A DNA stretch of 64,000 nt from Cervus elaphus (Eukaryota > Chordata > Mammalia > Artiodactyla > Cervidae). The position numbers and the translations under genes are program-made. This document shows positions 11,640 to 23,691 of this stretch, one piece after another (the stretch's first letter is position 1; the number at the start of each line of letters is the position of its first letter). The stretch spans positions 9,429,001-9,493,000 of the forward strand of contig NC_057820.1 in the NCBI RefSeq assembly GCF_910594005.1, in the 5' to 3' direction. The notes under the pieces were generated by a model, which did no database searches, had not been told where the DNA came from, and saw nothing but the letters and a program-made list of their open reading frames with translations.

Positions 11640-12365
11640 AATTCTGCTAGAGAAATTTGGCAAAATGGATTACATTTCTTAAATACTTCATGTTCTTTGA
11701 ATCAGAATTCCATTTTGTCTGAATTTTTCCTAAGGAAATGATCCATCTGTGTGTATATGTGTATTGTGTTCAGTCATTTCTGTCTCTTTGTGACCCCATG
11801 AACTGTAGCCAGTCAGGCTTCTCTGTCCATGGAACTTTCCAGGTAAGTATACTGGAGTGAGGTGCCATTTCCTACTCTAGGGGATCTTCCCAACCCAGGA
11901 ATTGAATCTGTGTCTCCTGTGTCCCCTTCATTGGCAGGCAGAGCCTTTACCACTGTGCCACCTGGGAAGCCCTAAATGACCCATAGTTTGGGAAATGAAA
12001 GAATATGTACAGAGACATTGATTGTATCATTATTTATAGTAGGGAAAAATAAAAGCAAGCTAAATTTCCAGCAATAGTCCTGATGAGTTCCCTGATTTCG
12101 ATAGTAAACAGGCAGTATTTATAACATGAGAAAATGCTAAGAGGAAAACAGTGAAAGAAAAGCAGGTCCTCAGTATTATTTCAAACATGCAGAAAAAGAG
12201 ACATAGCATGGGACTATGTCTGAGTGAATGTGGGACATAAATATGCTAAAATATGTCCAGTGATGGTTTAAAAATTTAGGATGTGGATTTCCTTTTTTCT
12301 TATCACCATGTATTTTCCAAATTTATTACAATGAGTGGCATTACTATTAAAATAAAAACTTTGAC
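11640..12365 (+). mobile_element. Ancient L1 3' end, interrupted by a SINE
   Basis: Matches the end of ORF2 and 3' UTR of old mammalian L1: 'gagaaatttggcaaaatgg', 'ttcctaaggaaatgatcc', 'cattatttatagtaggg', and 'gtattttccaaatttattac' near the end. Diverged and non-coding. A Bov-tA at 11747-11973 splits it. Confidence 0.75.
11747..11973 (-). mobile_element. Bov-tA SINE nested in old L1
   Basis: Minus-strand Bov-tA with the head at 'gtgccacctgggaagccc'. TSD 'aaatgatccat' (11736-11746) and 'aaatgacccat' (11974-11984), 11 bp with one mismatch. Confidence 0.94.
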
Positions 12366-13866
12366 TTAATAAGTTGATTTCCTAAAATACTGACATCAAG
12401 GGAAGAAACTATAAAGGAAAAAGCTAACATATTTACTTTCTCAACATTACTAAGGAAGGTTTTTTATTTAAAAATATTATAAATAAAAGTAAAAGCCAAA
12501 GGACAAGCTGGAAGTGGGAAGTGGAACATAGACGGTAATTTTGTTAATATTTTAAATACTAAAAACATTTTAAAATAGCAAAAATTAAGTATCTTAATAT
12601 ATATAATATGACATCATATATGTTAAGGATATTTGCTTCTATGTTGTTATATACATTAAGATTCTATTCTATGATAGCATATATGGAAGTCTGTGTAGTA
12701 TTTGAATATTCATAATATGTAAAACTAGTAAAACAGACAAGTCAAAATAAACATATCAGTAGAATAACCAAATTTAAAATTTCCAAAGTGTAAACACAAA
12801 TGGGCAATAGCTGAGCTTAATTATAAATGTGGCACCAGGGAAGATTAAATTGTCAACCCAGAAGAGTCTACTGCACTTAGATCAGGGACAGTGAGAGACC
12901 CAGAGTGGGCAACTCTAAGTCAATGCACTGAAGAATTTTTCAACCCATTATTCTCCTGAGACCTCCTAACCACAGAAGTGGCCCAGTTCTTCCGTTAAAG
13001 GCTAGTGCTCCCCACCTGCTTACTGATAATGCAGAGAACTCTGTTTTATAGAACAGCATGCACATTCCTCAGGATTCCCCCCTACTTTCTTACCTGGCAA
13101 TCAGACCAATGATTTAGATTAGTTTGCTGTACAACTTGGAATGGGAAGTGATGAGCTTGTGGAGGTGGAAAAGGGATCAACTGGCTTTTACAGCTAAAGA
13201 AATTGAAATAGAGGTGCTGATTTTCACTCAATATCATTTTGAAAAATTTATGTGAGAAAGTAGAAATACACCTTGGTTTTTCTCTTCAGTTCTAAGCTGT
13301 TGCACTAATTATATATTGACTGAGATTTATAAGAGAATAGTTCATATCACTCCTGGAAGCATCAACAGAAGTTTTGTGTTCTCTTTTGCTAAATTTTTTG
13401 TCATTATCTGGGATGAAATACATTTTTATTTATGGAGTATTCATTCCATAAGTCACTAACTGTTTAATTTCTAAAGATACTCAAGTCATCACTGCTAAAC
13501 TTTCAATAGGTAATTATATTATGTATTTTATATAGAATATGATTCTGGAACTCAATTATGTATTATTTTTACCTCTAAAAACAAAAAGTTACAGTAAATG
13601 TTAAAATAATGCAAATCAAGTGGGAGAGTAAATGTAGTTAACACCTGTATAGAATTTCATTTATTGTACCTTGAACTATTTTTCATTTTACTTGTGATTA
13701 TTTTTCTCACACCTATGTACTTCATATGCCCTTCATATTTTTTTGGTGGATTCCAATACCTAACATAGCACCTTTCCCATCGACTTTCTATTGATTTTTT
13801 TCCCCCTAGGACTGGGTTAATGACCTGAAAGCCAATCTCATATTGCACTGGGGATCTGAGCTCAGA
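12366..13866. other. Unassigned AT-rich stretch
   Basis: About 1.5 kb, strongly AT-rich around 12460-12780. No repeat or gene recognised. Confidence 0.4.
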
Positions 13867-13987
13867 TACATTCATTTATTCATGGAATGTGTACTGAGTT
13901 CCCTTTTTATGTCAAGACATATGCTAGGCATTGGGTATTGTGTAATGACTAAAGCGTGCTCTCTGCTCCCAAAGGACTCACAACTCT
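13867..13987 (-). mobile_element. L2 LINE 3' end, minus orientation
   Basis: Matches the reverse complement of the L2 3' end: 'acattcatttattcatgg', 'tatgctaggcattgggtat', then a block like 'gctcccaaaggactcacaac'. The adjoining L1 inserted at its right edge. Confidence 0.65.
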
Positions 13988-14400
13988 AAAGACCTTGAGA
14001 CAGTGCCATATGTGGCTTTGTAGTAGAGCCTGAAGTCAGGTAGGTTGATTCCTCCAGTTCCATTCTTCTGTCTAAAGATCGCTTTGGCTATTCAAGGTTT
14101 TTTGTATTTCCATACAAATTGTGAAATTATTTGTTCTAGTTCTGTAAAGAATACCGTTGGTAGCTTGATAGGGATTGCATTGAATCTGTAGATTGCTTTG
14201 GGTAGTATAGCCATTTTAACAATATTGATTCTTCCAATTCATGAACACAGTATATTTCTCCATCTATTTGTGTCCTCTTTGATTTCTTTCATCAGTGTTT
14301 TGTAGTTTTCTATATATAGGTCTTTTGTTTCTTTAGGTAGATATACTCCTAAGTATTTTCTTCTTTCTGTTGCAATGGTGAATGGTATTGTTTCCTTAAT

Positions 14401-15027
14401 TTATCTTTCTGTTTTCTCATTGTTAGTGTATAGGAATGCAAGGGATTTCTCTGTGTTAATTTTATATCCTGCAACTTTACTATATTCATTGATTAGCTCT
14501 AGTAATTTTCTGGTAGAGTCTTTAGGGTTTTCTATGTAGAGGATCATGTCATCTGCCAACAGTGAGAGTTTTACTTCTTCATTTCCTATCTGGATTCCTT
14601 TTATTTCTTTTTCTGCTCTTATTGCTGTGGCAAACACTTCCAAAACTATGTTGAATAGTAGTGGTGAGAGTGGGCACCCTTGTCTTTCTCCTGACTTTAG
14701 GGGAAATGCTTTCAATTTTTCACCATTGAGGATAATGTTTGCTGTGGGTTTGTCATATATAGCCTTTATTATGTTGAGGTATGTTCCTTCTATTCCTGCT
14801 TTCTGGACAGTTTTTATCATAAATGGGTATCGAATTTTGTCAAAGACTTTTTCTGCATCTATTGAGATAATCATATGGTTTTTATCTTTCAATTTGTTAA
14901 TGTGGTGTATTACATTGATTGATTTGCAGATATTAAAGAATCCTTGCATTCCTGGGATAAAGCCCACTTGGTCATAATATATGCTTTTTTTAATATGTTG
15001 TTGGATTCTGCTTGCTAGAATTTTGTA
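14401..15027 (-). pseudogene. L1 ORF2 reverse-transcriptase fragment (inverted part)
   Basis: An open frame of about 210 codons covering the L1 RT palm. It starts near ILASRIQQHIKK, continues through DQVGFIPGMQGFFNICKSIN, ISIDAEKVFDK (motif A), ERQGCPLSPLLFN (motif B) and LLADDMILYIEN (motif C). The catalytic ADD is intact, but the usual Phe before it is Leu. It ends at a premature stop after TNNEKTER. It lacks a start, the endonuclease domain and the rest of ORF2, so it cannot act alone. Few stops suggest a fairly recent insertion. Confidence 0.9.
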
Positions 15028-15062
15028 AATGGAGCAAAATAGAAATCCCAGAGATAAATCCA

Positions 15063-16158
15063 CGTACCTATGGACACCTTATCTTTGACAAAGGAGGCAA
15101 GAATATACAATGGAAAAAAAACAAACTCTTTAACAAGTGGTGATGGGAAAACTGGTCAACCACTTGTAAAAGAATGAAACTAGAACACTTTCTAACATCA
15201 TACACAAAAATAAACTCAAAATGGATTAAAGATCTAAATGTAAGACCAGAAACTATAAAACTCCTAGAGGAGAACATAGGCAAAACACTCTCTGACATAA
15301 ATCACAGCAGGATCCTCTATGACCCACATCCCAGAATATTGGAAATAAAAGCAAAAATAAACAAATGGGACCTAATTAAACTTAGAAGCTTTTGCACAAC
15401 AAAAGAAACTATAAGCAAGGTGAAAAGACAACCTTCAGAATGAGAGAAAATAATAGCAAATGAAGAAACAGACAAAGGATTAATCTCAAAAATATACAAG
15501 CAACTCCTGAAGCTCAATTCCAGAAAAATAAATGACCCAATCAAAAAATGGGCCAAAAAACTAAACAGACATTTCTCCAAAGAAGACATACAGATGACTA
15601 ACAAACACATGAAAAGATGCTCAACATCACTCATTATCAGAGAAATGCAAATCAAAACCACAATGAGGTACCATTACACGTTAGTCAGGATGGCTGCTAT
15701 CCAAAAGTCTACAAGCAAGACATGCTGGAGAGGGTGTGGAGAAAAGGAAACCCTCTTACACTGTTGGTGGGAGTGCAAACTAGTACAGCCACTATGGAGA
15801 AGAGTGTGGAGATTTCTTAAAAAACTGGAAATAGAACTGCCATATGACCCAGCAATCCCACTCCTGGGCATATACACTGAGGAAACCAGATCTGAAAGAG
15901 ACACGTGCACCCCAATGTTCATCGCAGCACTGTTTACAATAGCCAGGACATGGAAGCAACCTAGATGCCCATCAGCAGACGAATGGATAAGGAAGCTGTG
16001 GTACATATGCACCATGGAATAGTACTCAGCCGTTAAAAAGAATTCATTTGAATCAGTTCTAACGAGATGGATGAAACTGGAGCCCATTATACAGAGTGAA
16101 GTAAGCCGGAAAGATAAAGAACAATGCAGTATACTAACACATATATATGGAATTTAAA
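15063..16158 (+). pseudogene. L1 ORF2 C-terminal fragment (direct part)
   Basis: Same reading frame from about 15174 to the natural end near 16158, broken by two nonsense codons: tga at 15441-15443 and tag at 16020-16022. Upstream, the frame reads poorly around 15063-15170. The Cys-rich C-terminal region is visible near 15720-15780 as CWRGCGEKETLLHCWWEC. The 3' UTR follows (16159-16510) with the G-rich stretch at 16360-16410. Confidence 0.9.
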
Positions 16159-16546
16159 AAGATGGTAGCGATAACCCTATATGCAGGACAGAAAAAGAGA
16201 CACAGATGTACAGAACAGACTTTTGGACTCTATGGGAGAAGGCGAGGGTGGGATGATCTGAGACAACAGCATTGAAGCATGCATATTATCAAGTGTGAAA
16301 CAGATCACCAGCCCAGGTTGGATGCATGAGACAAGTGCTCAGGGCTGGTGCACTGGGAAGACCCAGAGGGAAGGGATGGGGAGGGATGTGGGAGGGGGGA
16401 TCAGGGTGGGGAACACATGTAAATCCATGGCTGATTCATGTCAATGTATGGCAAAAACCACTACAATATTGTAAAGTAATTAGCCTCCAACTAATAAAAA
16501 TAAATGGGGGGAAAAAAAAAAAGAGTTAGGAAAAAAAAGACCTTGA

Positions 16547-16798
16547 AGTCCACAAATGCAAAAGCCAAAACCTACTTGATAGCAAAGACACTCTATGAGT
16601 GCTGACTCTAGGTAGTAATAATAACTTAACTTCAGAAATAAAATCATTTGTCTGATTTAAAAAAAAATTAGATTTCATCACAATTCATTGTGACACTCAA
16701 ATTGTGAAAAATAAAAATAAAAAAATTAAAAATATATCAATGTATTATTCAGATTCAAATTTTACTAAAATCATTCAAGAATCTGTTACAGTATTTAG
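16547..16798. other. Unassigned AT-rich stretch
   Basis: A/T-rich sequence between the L1 and the next BovB. Contains A-runs and no recognised repeat. Confidence 0.4.
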
Positions 16799-18442
16799 TA
16801 GGCTCAATAAAGGACAGAAATGGTATGGACCTAACAGAAGCAGAAGATATTAAGAAGAGGTGGCAAGAATACACAGAAGAACTGTACAAAAAAGATCTTC
16901 ATGACCCAGATAATCATGATAGTGTGATCACTTACTTAGAGCCAGATATCCTGGATGTGAAATCAAGTGGGCCTTAGGAAGCATCACAACAAACAAAGCT
17001 AGTGGAGGTAATGGAATTCCAGTTGAGCTATTTCAAATTCTAAAAGATGATGCTATCAAAGTGTTGCACTCAATAGGCCAGCAAATTTGAAAAACTCAGC
17101 AGTGGCCACAGGACTGGAAAAAGTCAGTTTTCATCCCAATCCCAAAGAAAGGCAATACCAAAGAATGCTCAAACTACCACACAATTGCACTCATCTCACA
17201 CATTAGTAAAGTAATGCTCAAAATTCTCCAAGTCAGGCTTCAGCAACACATGAACCATGAAATTCCAGATGTCCAAGCTGGTTTTAGAGAGGGCAGAGAA
17301 CCCAGAGATCAAATTGCAACATCCACTGGATCAGTGAAAAAGCAAGAGAGTTCCAGAAAAGCATCTATTTCTGCTTTATTGACTATGCCAAAGCCTTTGA
17401 CTGTGTGGATCACAACTGTGGAAAATTCTTCAAGAGATGGGAATACCAGACCACCTGACCTGTCTCTTGAGAAATCTATATGCAGGTTCAGGAAGCAACA
17501 GTTAGAACTGGACTTGGAACAACAGACTGGTTCCAAATTGGGAAAGGAGTACGTCTAGGCTGTATGTTGTCACCCTGCTTATTTAACTTATATGCAGAGT
17601 ACATCATGAGAAACGCTGGGCTGGAAGAAGCACAAGCTGGAATCAAGATTGCCGGGAGAAATATCAATAACCTCAGATATGCAGATGATACCACCCTTAT
17701 GGCAGAAAGTGAAAAACTAAAGAGCCTCTTGATGAAAATGAAAGAGAAGAGTGAAAAAGTTGGCTTAAAGTTCAACATTCAGAAAACTAAGATCGTGGCA
17801 TCTGGTCCCATCACTTCATGGCAAATAGATGGGGAAACAGTAGCTGACTTTATTTTGGGGGTCTCCAAAATCACTGCAGATGGTGATTTCAGCCAAGAAT
17901 TAAAAGATGCTTACTCCTTGGAAGGATAGTTATGACCAACGTAGATAGCATATTAAAGAGCAGAGACGTTACTTTGCCGACAAAGGTCCGTCTAGTCAAG
18001 GCTGTGTTTTTTCCAATAATCATGTATGGCTGTGAGAGTTGGACCAGAAAGAAAGCTGAGCGCTGAAGAACTGATGCTTTTGAAATGTGGTGTTGGAGAA
18101 GACTCTAGAGAGTCCCTTGGACTGCAACGAGATCCATCCAGTCCATCCTAAAGGAGATCAGTCCTGAGTGTTCATTGGAAGGACTGATGCTGAAGCTGAA
18201 ACTCCAATACTCTGGCCATCTAATGAGAAGAGCTGACTCATTTGAAAAGACCCTGATGCTGGGAAAGACTGAAGGCAGAAGGACAAGGAGACGACTGAGG
18301 ATGAGATTGTTGGATGGCATCAGTGACTCGATGGACATGAGTTTAAGTAAACTTCGGGAGTTGGTGATGGACAGGAAAGCTGTCATGTTGCAGTCCATGG
18401 GGTCACAAAGTGTCAGACACGACTGAATGACTGAACTGAACT
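16799..18442 (+). mobile_element. BovB LINE, 5'-truncated, most of RT present
   Basis: Begins in the linker ('ctcaataaaggacag') and runs to the 3' tail 'gactgaactgaac'. The 149-codon frame 17480-17929 carries LFNLYAEYIMRNAGLEE and the catalytic box NLRYADDTTLMAES intact. Frameshifts separate it from 17214-17558 (upstream fingers) and 18175-18426 (C-terminus, LMLKLKLQYSGHLMRRADS). This is one of the better-preserved BovB RT segments here, but it has no endonuclease. TSD not convincing. Confidence 0.95.
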
Positions 18443-19069
18443 TAACTCAGGCTCTTTTGCATACATAGTGCAATATGTTTAGTGTCTCCTTTCATTCATC
18501 TTTTGTGCAAACAACCAGTCACTCAAGCCTATATTAAACCAGCCCTTAGAACATAGCAATAAATAAAGTATTTTCTGCACTCAATTTGGAAAATAGTAGT
18601 CTTATTTAAAGGCCATCTCAACTGCAACTTCTTCAGTGATATTTTCCATGATTCATCTTTAAAGTATAAACTACTTCCCTTTTTTTCACTCCTGTAATTC
18701 TCTGCTCTGTGTTCATACTCAGAGAGGAAAGGATAATATTAGAAAAAGAATTAACAAAAAATATACCAAGGAAATTCTTCAATTCATGATATGAAAACAA
18801 TTCAATATGCCATGGAGTTCAATTTTGCTGACTGTAAGAATGTAAACAGTAGTTTCAAAATTTGTTCCATTTCAAAGGTGATCTCAAAACATACTAGAGA
18901 AATATGGTCCATCACTCTGATGGTTCTGAGGCTTTATATCCATGCAGATTTAAAATATTTATAGAAAGCATAAAATGTTTAGTGTGCACTCAACATGACA
19001 ATAATGTTCAATGCTTGTTGCAGTCCTACAAATTTGTACTCGAGTCACAAATCATCTATTCAGTACAGC
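18443..19069. other. Unassigned stretch
   Basis: AT-rich, no recognised repeat or gene. Confidence 0.4.
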
Positions 19070-19200
19070 AAGTCTCAATAATCTCATCTGCAAAATAGTA
19101 ATAGTAATATTTAACAGCATAAATGTATTGTGAATTGTTCAACCAAGCAAAAGCTTAATATAGTGCCTTAAAGAGTCACTCAATAAATGCTGATTTTTGT
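19070..19200 (+). mobile_element. MIR SINE, plus orientation
   Basis: Clear MIR 3' half: 'aatctcatctgcaaaatagt', 'tatagtgccttaaagagtca', 'ctcaataaatgctgatttt'. Confidence 0.75.
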
Positions 19201-19330
19201 TTTATTATCTCACTCTCTTAAGGAAAGTGAGCAGCTATTTTCTACATAGCAAAGCATACTAAGATATTTGCTTTCTGGAATTTATAGGATGATGTTTATT
19301 CTTTGTTAGACCCATGCCTATCTTTTAGCT

Positions 19331-19389
19331 TTATTTTCTACCTTCTGTTAATTTTTCTTTCTATTTTTTACCTTCTGTTAATTTTTCTT
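19331..19389. repeat. Two-copy tandem duplication, 30-bp period
   Basis: The block 'taccttctgttaatttttct' occurs at 19339-19358 and again at 19369-19388, with pyrimidine-rich sequence between. A simple local duplication. Confidence 0.85.
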
Positions 19390-19446
19390 GCTAACTGAAA
19401 GATACCACACAAATGTAATGGAAGGTGAAATCGACTGTAATGTTAT

Positions 19447-19530
19447 TAAAGGGTAAGCCAAAATGCTTGTTGGATTTTTTTCATTAAAATATTATGGAAA
19501 AATCCAAACAGATTTCTTGGCCATCCCATA
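19447..19530. mobile_element. Mariner-derived MITE, ~80-bp palindrome
   Basis: Two inverted arms, left 'gggtaagccaaaatgcttgt' and right ending 'gatttcttggccatccca', form an imperfect hairpin flanked by TA (19447-19448 and 19529-19530). This matches the short ruminant mariner repeat whose arms read like 'gggttggccaaaaagttcgt'. Non-autonomous, no transposase. Confidence 0.82.
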
Positions 19531-19754
19531 TTTTGTATAAGAGATGATGTGATTACACAAAAATTGCATACTTTTTTAAATCACAAAAATTTTATTTACA
19601 GTGTTTCGTAGGTCAATGACAATAAGAAAATCACCTATAACCACGTTTTTATGATGCATTATGTATAAAATATGTTGCTTAGAAGTTTCATACATGGATC
19701 ATAATTGTTCATAAAACATATTTGTAAATCACATTTTATTGTTATATTTTCATT

Positions 19755-19945
19755 GAAGAAATTTAGGCTCATAAAAATAGTGAAAGTAACTTGGCTACAT
19801 TATGTGTGGAAATTTAACAGTTTCATATATTTCTATCAACCCCACCAGGTTCCTTGTCCATAAAATGTAGATGAGAATGATATTTATTTTTAGAGTTGAC
19901 ATGAGAATCAAATTAAATATTGTATTTATAGTTCTTTTGTGAAAC
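19755..19945 (+). mobile_element. Probable MIR remnant
   Basis: Contains 'aaatttaggctcataaaa', 'ttccttgtccataaaatgta' and 'gacatgagaatcaaattaaat', resembling MIR core segments. Order and orientation are not fully consistent, so it may be two fragments. Confidence 0.45.
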
Positions 19946-20689
19946 AACCATTGATATAGGCATGCTATTACAGTTACTCTTACTACTGTTATTTCACTGA
20001 TCATTTACTTCTTCAGTTATTACTTTACCAGTTTTTGTATTCTCTAAAACTCAACACCATTAAGACTGTTCCTTCAGTTCTCTTCTATTACTTTTAAGAT
20101 CAAGAATTTCCTAATCAGTGTTAAAGGCATAAAAGTCTTCAGATTATACTATCTATTTACTGCAGTGGAAGTGCTTAAATCTCTATTTCCAATCTGAAGA
20201 CATTACTGTAAGTCATAAAGCTGTGGAAACAATACATAAAAAACTTAGTCTCACTTATTCTCCTGGGTAGATGTTGATCCTTATTAAGAAAGAATGTGTA
20301 TCATTTTTCTTTTTCAATTCAGACTTGCCAAGGAAAAAGTTGAAACAAAAATAATCATGGAAATTGGCAAATATAATAAAATAACATTTGACACCTGTCC
20401 TATATTTTTTCTGTTGAATTAACCTCTGCTTGTTGAATGTTTGCACTTAAGCAAAGAGAAAGAAGATAGAAATAAAGGGAATACTTGAGAGAAAATCTCT
20501 AAGAAGGAGGGAAAAATCATAATCTATGTCTTGACAAGCACACTCTTTCATTTCCTTCTGTTGGATTCAGTTTAGAAGGTACTAAATGTTGGTCAAAGTG
20601 TTACAAAATATTTATTCTTTGCAAAGAGCACTGTGAGGCCCTAGAGTCAAATAAGAAATCATAGAGTTTGTTTTCAGCAGTTCTATAAA
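19946..20689. other. Unassigned AT-rich stretch
   Basis: No recognised repeat or gene. Confidence 0.4.
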
Positions 20690-20805
20690 TGATGTGACAC
20701 AAGGCAAAGCAAGTCACCTTCTGGGATTCACTGAGGTCAATTTTAATAGAAGGTCATTGAATTGAATGATGTCTAGGTATACTTCTACCTCCAAATTACA
20801 ATGTA
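20690..20805 (+). mobile_element. MIR SINE remnant, plus orientation
   Basis: 'atgtgacacaaggcaaagc', 'aagtcaccttctgggattc' and 'gaaggtcattgaattgaatg' follow the MIR core and an alternative 3' end. Heavily diverged. Confidence 0.55.
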
Positions 20806-20919
20806 GTGAGTGACTGTCATAAATAACTTGGGGAAAATGGAACAGTTTTTTTATAACTTTCTAACATAGTGACTTACCAACATTCATAATGAATTTTTAG
20901 TACTAGTGTGTGTTGGGCT

Positions 20920-21213
20920 AAAAGGAGATCAAAGCAGTCAGTCCTAAGGGAAATCAACCCTGAATATTCATTGAAAGGACTGATGTTGAAACTCCAATAC
21001 TTTGGCCACCTTAAGTAAAGAGCCAACTAATTGTAAAAGATCCTGATGCTGGGAAAGATTGAGGGCAGGAGGAGAAGAGGTCAGCAGAGGATGAGATGTC
21101 TGGATAGAATCACCAACTCCATGAACATGAATTTGAGCAAACTCCAAGAGATAATAAAGGACAGATGCAGTTCATGTGACCACAAAGAGTTGGACATGAC
21201 TTAGCAACTGAAC
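20920..21213 (+). mobile_element. BovB 3' end fragment
   Basis: From 'aaggagatcaaagcagtcag' to the tail 'gacttagcaactgaac'. Covers only the C-terminal codons and 3' UTR. Possible TSD 'agtgtgtgtt' (20905-20914) and 'agtgtgttta' (21215-21224), not certain. Confidence 0.9.
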
Positions 21214-21260
21214 AAGTGTGTTTATGTATTTCCTGAATTTCATTCAGTATGGTTTGCAAG

Positions 21261-21475
21261 GGGCTTCCCAGGCAGCGCAGGTAAAAAAATCTACCAGCCA
21301 ATGCAGGAGGCACAAGAGATGTGGATTTGATCCCTGGATCTGGAAGATCCCCTGAATTCAGAAGTGGCAATCTGCTCCAGTATCTTTGCTTAGAAAATTC
21401 TATGGACAGAGGCGGCTGGTGGGCTACAGTCCATGGGGTCATGAAGAGTTGGACATGACTGAGTGCACTCATGCA

Positions 21476-21519
<44 letters not shown>

Positions 21520-21521
21520 AA
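21261..21521 (+). mobile_element. Bov-tA SINE with an (AC)n tail
   Basis: Plus-strand Bov-tA with head 'gggcttcccaggcagcgcag' and body ending 'gactgagtgcactcatgc'. Its 3' tail is the (AC)20 tract at 21479-21518. TSD 'gtttgcaag' (21252-21260) and 'gtttacaag' (21522-21530) enclose both SINE and microsatellite. Confidence 0.92.
21479..21518. repeat. (AC)20 microsatellite
   Basis: Perfect AC dinucleotide tract at the 3' end of a Bov-tA SINE, inside its TSD. Cys/Val-rich open frames across it are artefacts. Confidence 0.98.
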
Positions 21522-21530
21522 GTTTACAAG

Positions 21531-22139
21531 ATCCTGGATATCAGGCAACAAGGAACAGTGATCATGGGAGCTGGGAAACAAAGGAAGTGAGTCTTATTCT
21601 TTCCCAGTGTCATTGCCCCGAAGGTTTCCAGGATGCAGCACAGTCATGCAGGGACCTGAGGAGTCTTACAGTATCTGTAAACCGCGGAGACAATGGTTGA
21701 GCTTTGGAAACACAGATGGCTAGAGTTCAAATTCTGGAATACTGAGAGGAGAGAGCTGCACAGAGAAACATCTCTGAACATCTGAATGCAGTTAGTTATC
21801 TTTAAGCAATAAGCAGGCCAGCACATGTAGATTAAGGAACTATCTGAGATTGGGGGAAAGGCCAATCAGACAGGAAGGGAAGGCCAGAAGTAGTGCCTAG
21901 TCCCATCGGCCAAACCAGAAAAGTCTCATGACTGGGACTTGGGGCATCGGGTCTTATCTCCAAGAAGCATTTCACACAAAAGGGTCTTTCCCAGTAGTTG
22001 GTAATAACTAACCCTAGACTGATACTGTCCTGACCATATCTAACAACTTTTTAAATAACTGGAAAGGTTCTAACTGTCTGCATGAAACTACTACATGCAA
22101 CATGGATGCTCATGTGTTTTTTGTTTTTTTTTTTCCTCC
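21531..22139. other. Unassigned stretch
   Basis: No repeat recognised with confidence. A T-run lies at 22124-22133. Confidence 0.4.
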
Positions 22140-23212
22140 CAAAAATAGAACCACACAAGGTGAAATTTATGTTTGGTATTCATTCAAAGATTACCAGAAA
22201 TAAAAATAAGTAAGACTAGACAAAATGTAATGAGAAGCAAAATCAATAAAAAACAGATTCAGTTGTGTCATAGATGGAAATCAGTGATTAGCAGACAAAG
22301 ACATGAAAATAATTATTATATTCTATGTGTTTAAAAATATAAGTATAGATCAAGAAGATATATGAAAGACTGAAACTGAACTTCTAGAGGTAAAAATTTG
22401 AGGTAAGTGATGTACTAGACAACACTATTGGTAGAATAAACATTGTCCAATAAAAGATTATTGGGCTTCAAGAAAAAACAGTAGAAACTAAAATGAAATG
22501 CAGGGGTAAAAGTGAAAGTAACTCCAAAAAAATTCAAGTAAGAATTAGTGAACCATGAAAAAAATTATAACAACCTAAAATGATGCTATTGGAATCTAAA
22601 GAGAAAGAGAAAGACAAAAAATAATTTTGAATATAAAATGATGGAAAATTTCTAAATTTGATGACAACTATAAACTCAAAGATCCAATGAGTTCAATGAA
22701 TCCTAGTATGTGCTGCATGAATGTACACAGACATACAGTATGAATAAAACTGCAGGATGCTTGATATAATCAGATAGTTCAAAGTAGGCAATAAAAAATC
22801 CCCAAACCATCAGAGGAAAGTAAACAAGAAACTTACAGAAGAACACTGATGAAGGAGATACAATGTGTCTTGCTCAAAACAACACAAATTTGAAGAGTGT
22901 GGAGCAATCTTTTAAATTTTGAAAGAAAAAGAATATTGTCAACTCAGAATTCTATATCCGGATAATTACCATTAAAAATAAAAATAAATTAAAGGCAGTT
23001 TTAGACAAGCAATGGCTGAATAAAATATGTCACCAGCAGAGCACTTCAAGAAATACTTTACAGCTCTTCAGGACACCAGAAGGACACTCAGATGCACATA
23101 AAAAAATAGAGAAGGAAGAAAATAATAGCTACATAGATAAATACATAAGTGCAACTTTTATTCAAATCAGTTTTAAAAATAGCTGTTTAAGTAACAGTCT
23201 TGTAACATAATG

Positions 23213-23338
23213 TTTTGGAGAAGGAGAAAGCAACCCACTCCAGTATTCTTGCCTGGAAAATTCCATGGACAGAGGAGCTTGGTGGGCTATAGTCAATGGG
23301 GTCTCAAAGAGTTGGACATGACTGAGGGACTGAACACA
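23213..23338 (+). mobile_element. Headless Bov-tA body nested in ancient L1
   Basis: Starts at 'ggagaaggagaaagcaaccc' without the tRNA head and ends at 'gactgagggactgaacac'. Flanked by ancient L1 sequence. Confidence 0.88.
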
Positions 23339-23691
23339 ATATAGATTTTACACCATATGTAAAAGTAAATTGAATAGCAGCAATAACACAAACATTGGAG
23401 AGAATTCGAGTATTGTATTTAATAGAATATTATAGTAAGCTACTTATACTTTATGAGAAGTAGTATAATATCTCTTGAAGGTAGAAAGTCATAAGTAAAT
23501 CACCTAAAACTAAATAAACCACTAAAATTTCAAAAGGATTATAGTTAATACATCAACACAGGTAAAACTGACTTATACAAGTTATTAAATTAATAAAAAA
23601 GTAAAGTAAACAATAGGAGAAAGTAAGCAAAGAAACAATGAGATAAACAGCAAAATAGCAAAATAATATATTGAAAGTTAATCAAATCAAT

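Larger units (their letters stand above)
13988..16546 (+). mobile_element. Ruminant L1, 5'-truncated with 5' inversion, flanked by TSD
   Basis: One insertion in two parts. From about 14011 to 15027 is ORF2 on the minus strand; from about 15030 to 16522 is the ORF2 C-terminus and 3' UTR on the plus strand, ending in poly(A). TSD 'aaagaccttga' lies at 13988-13998 and 16536-16546. About 12 bp after the left TSD (13999-14010) belong to neither. In ORF2 order the inverted part ends near the codons for LYYKAT and the direct part starts near those for NRIESPEINP, so only a short stretch is missing. This is the signature of twin priming. Confidence 0.93.

Noticed and set aside
14546..14977. 143-codon plus-strand open frame
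   Set aside because: It is antisense to the L1 ORF2 reverse-transcriptase segment.
16799..18455. TSD for this BovB ('aggctc' near both ends)
   Set aside because: Six bases are too short and the BovB tail blurs the right edge.
21110..21514. Cys/Val-rich open frame
   Set aside because: Its composition comes from translating an (AC)n tract and a SINE.
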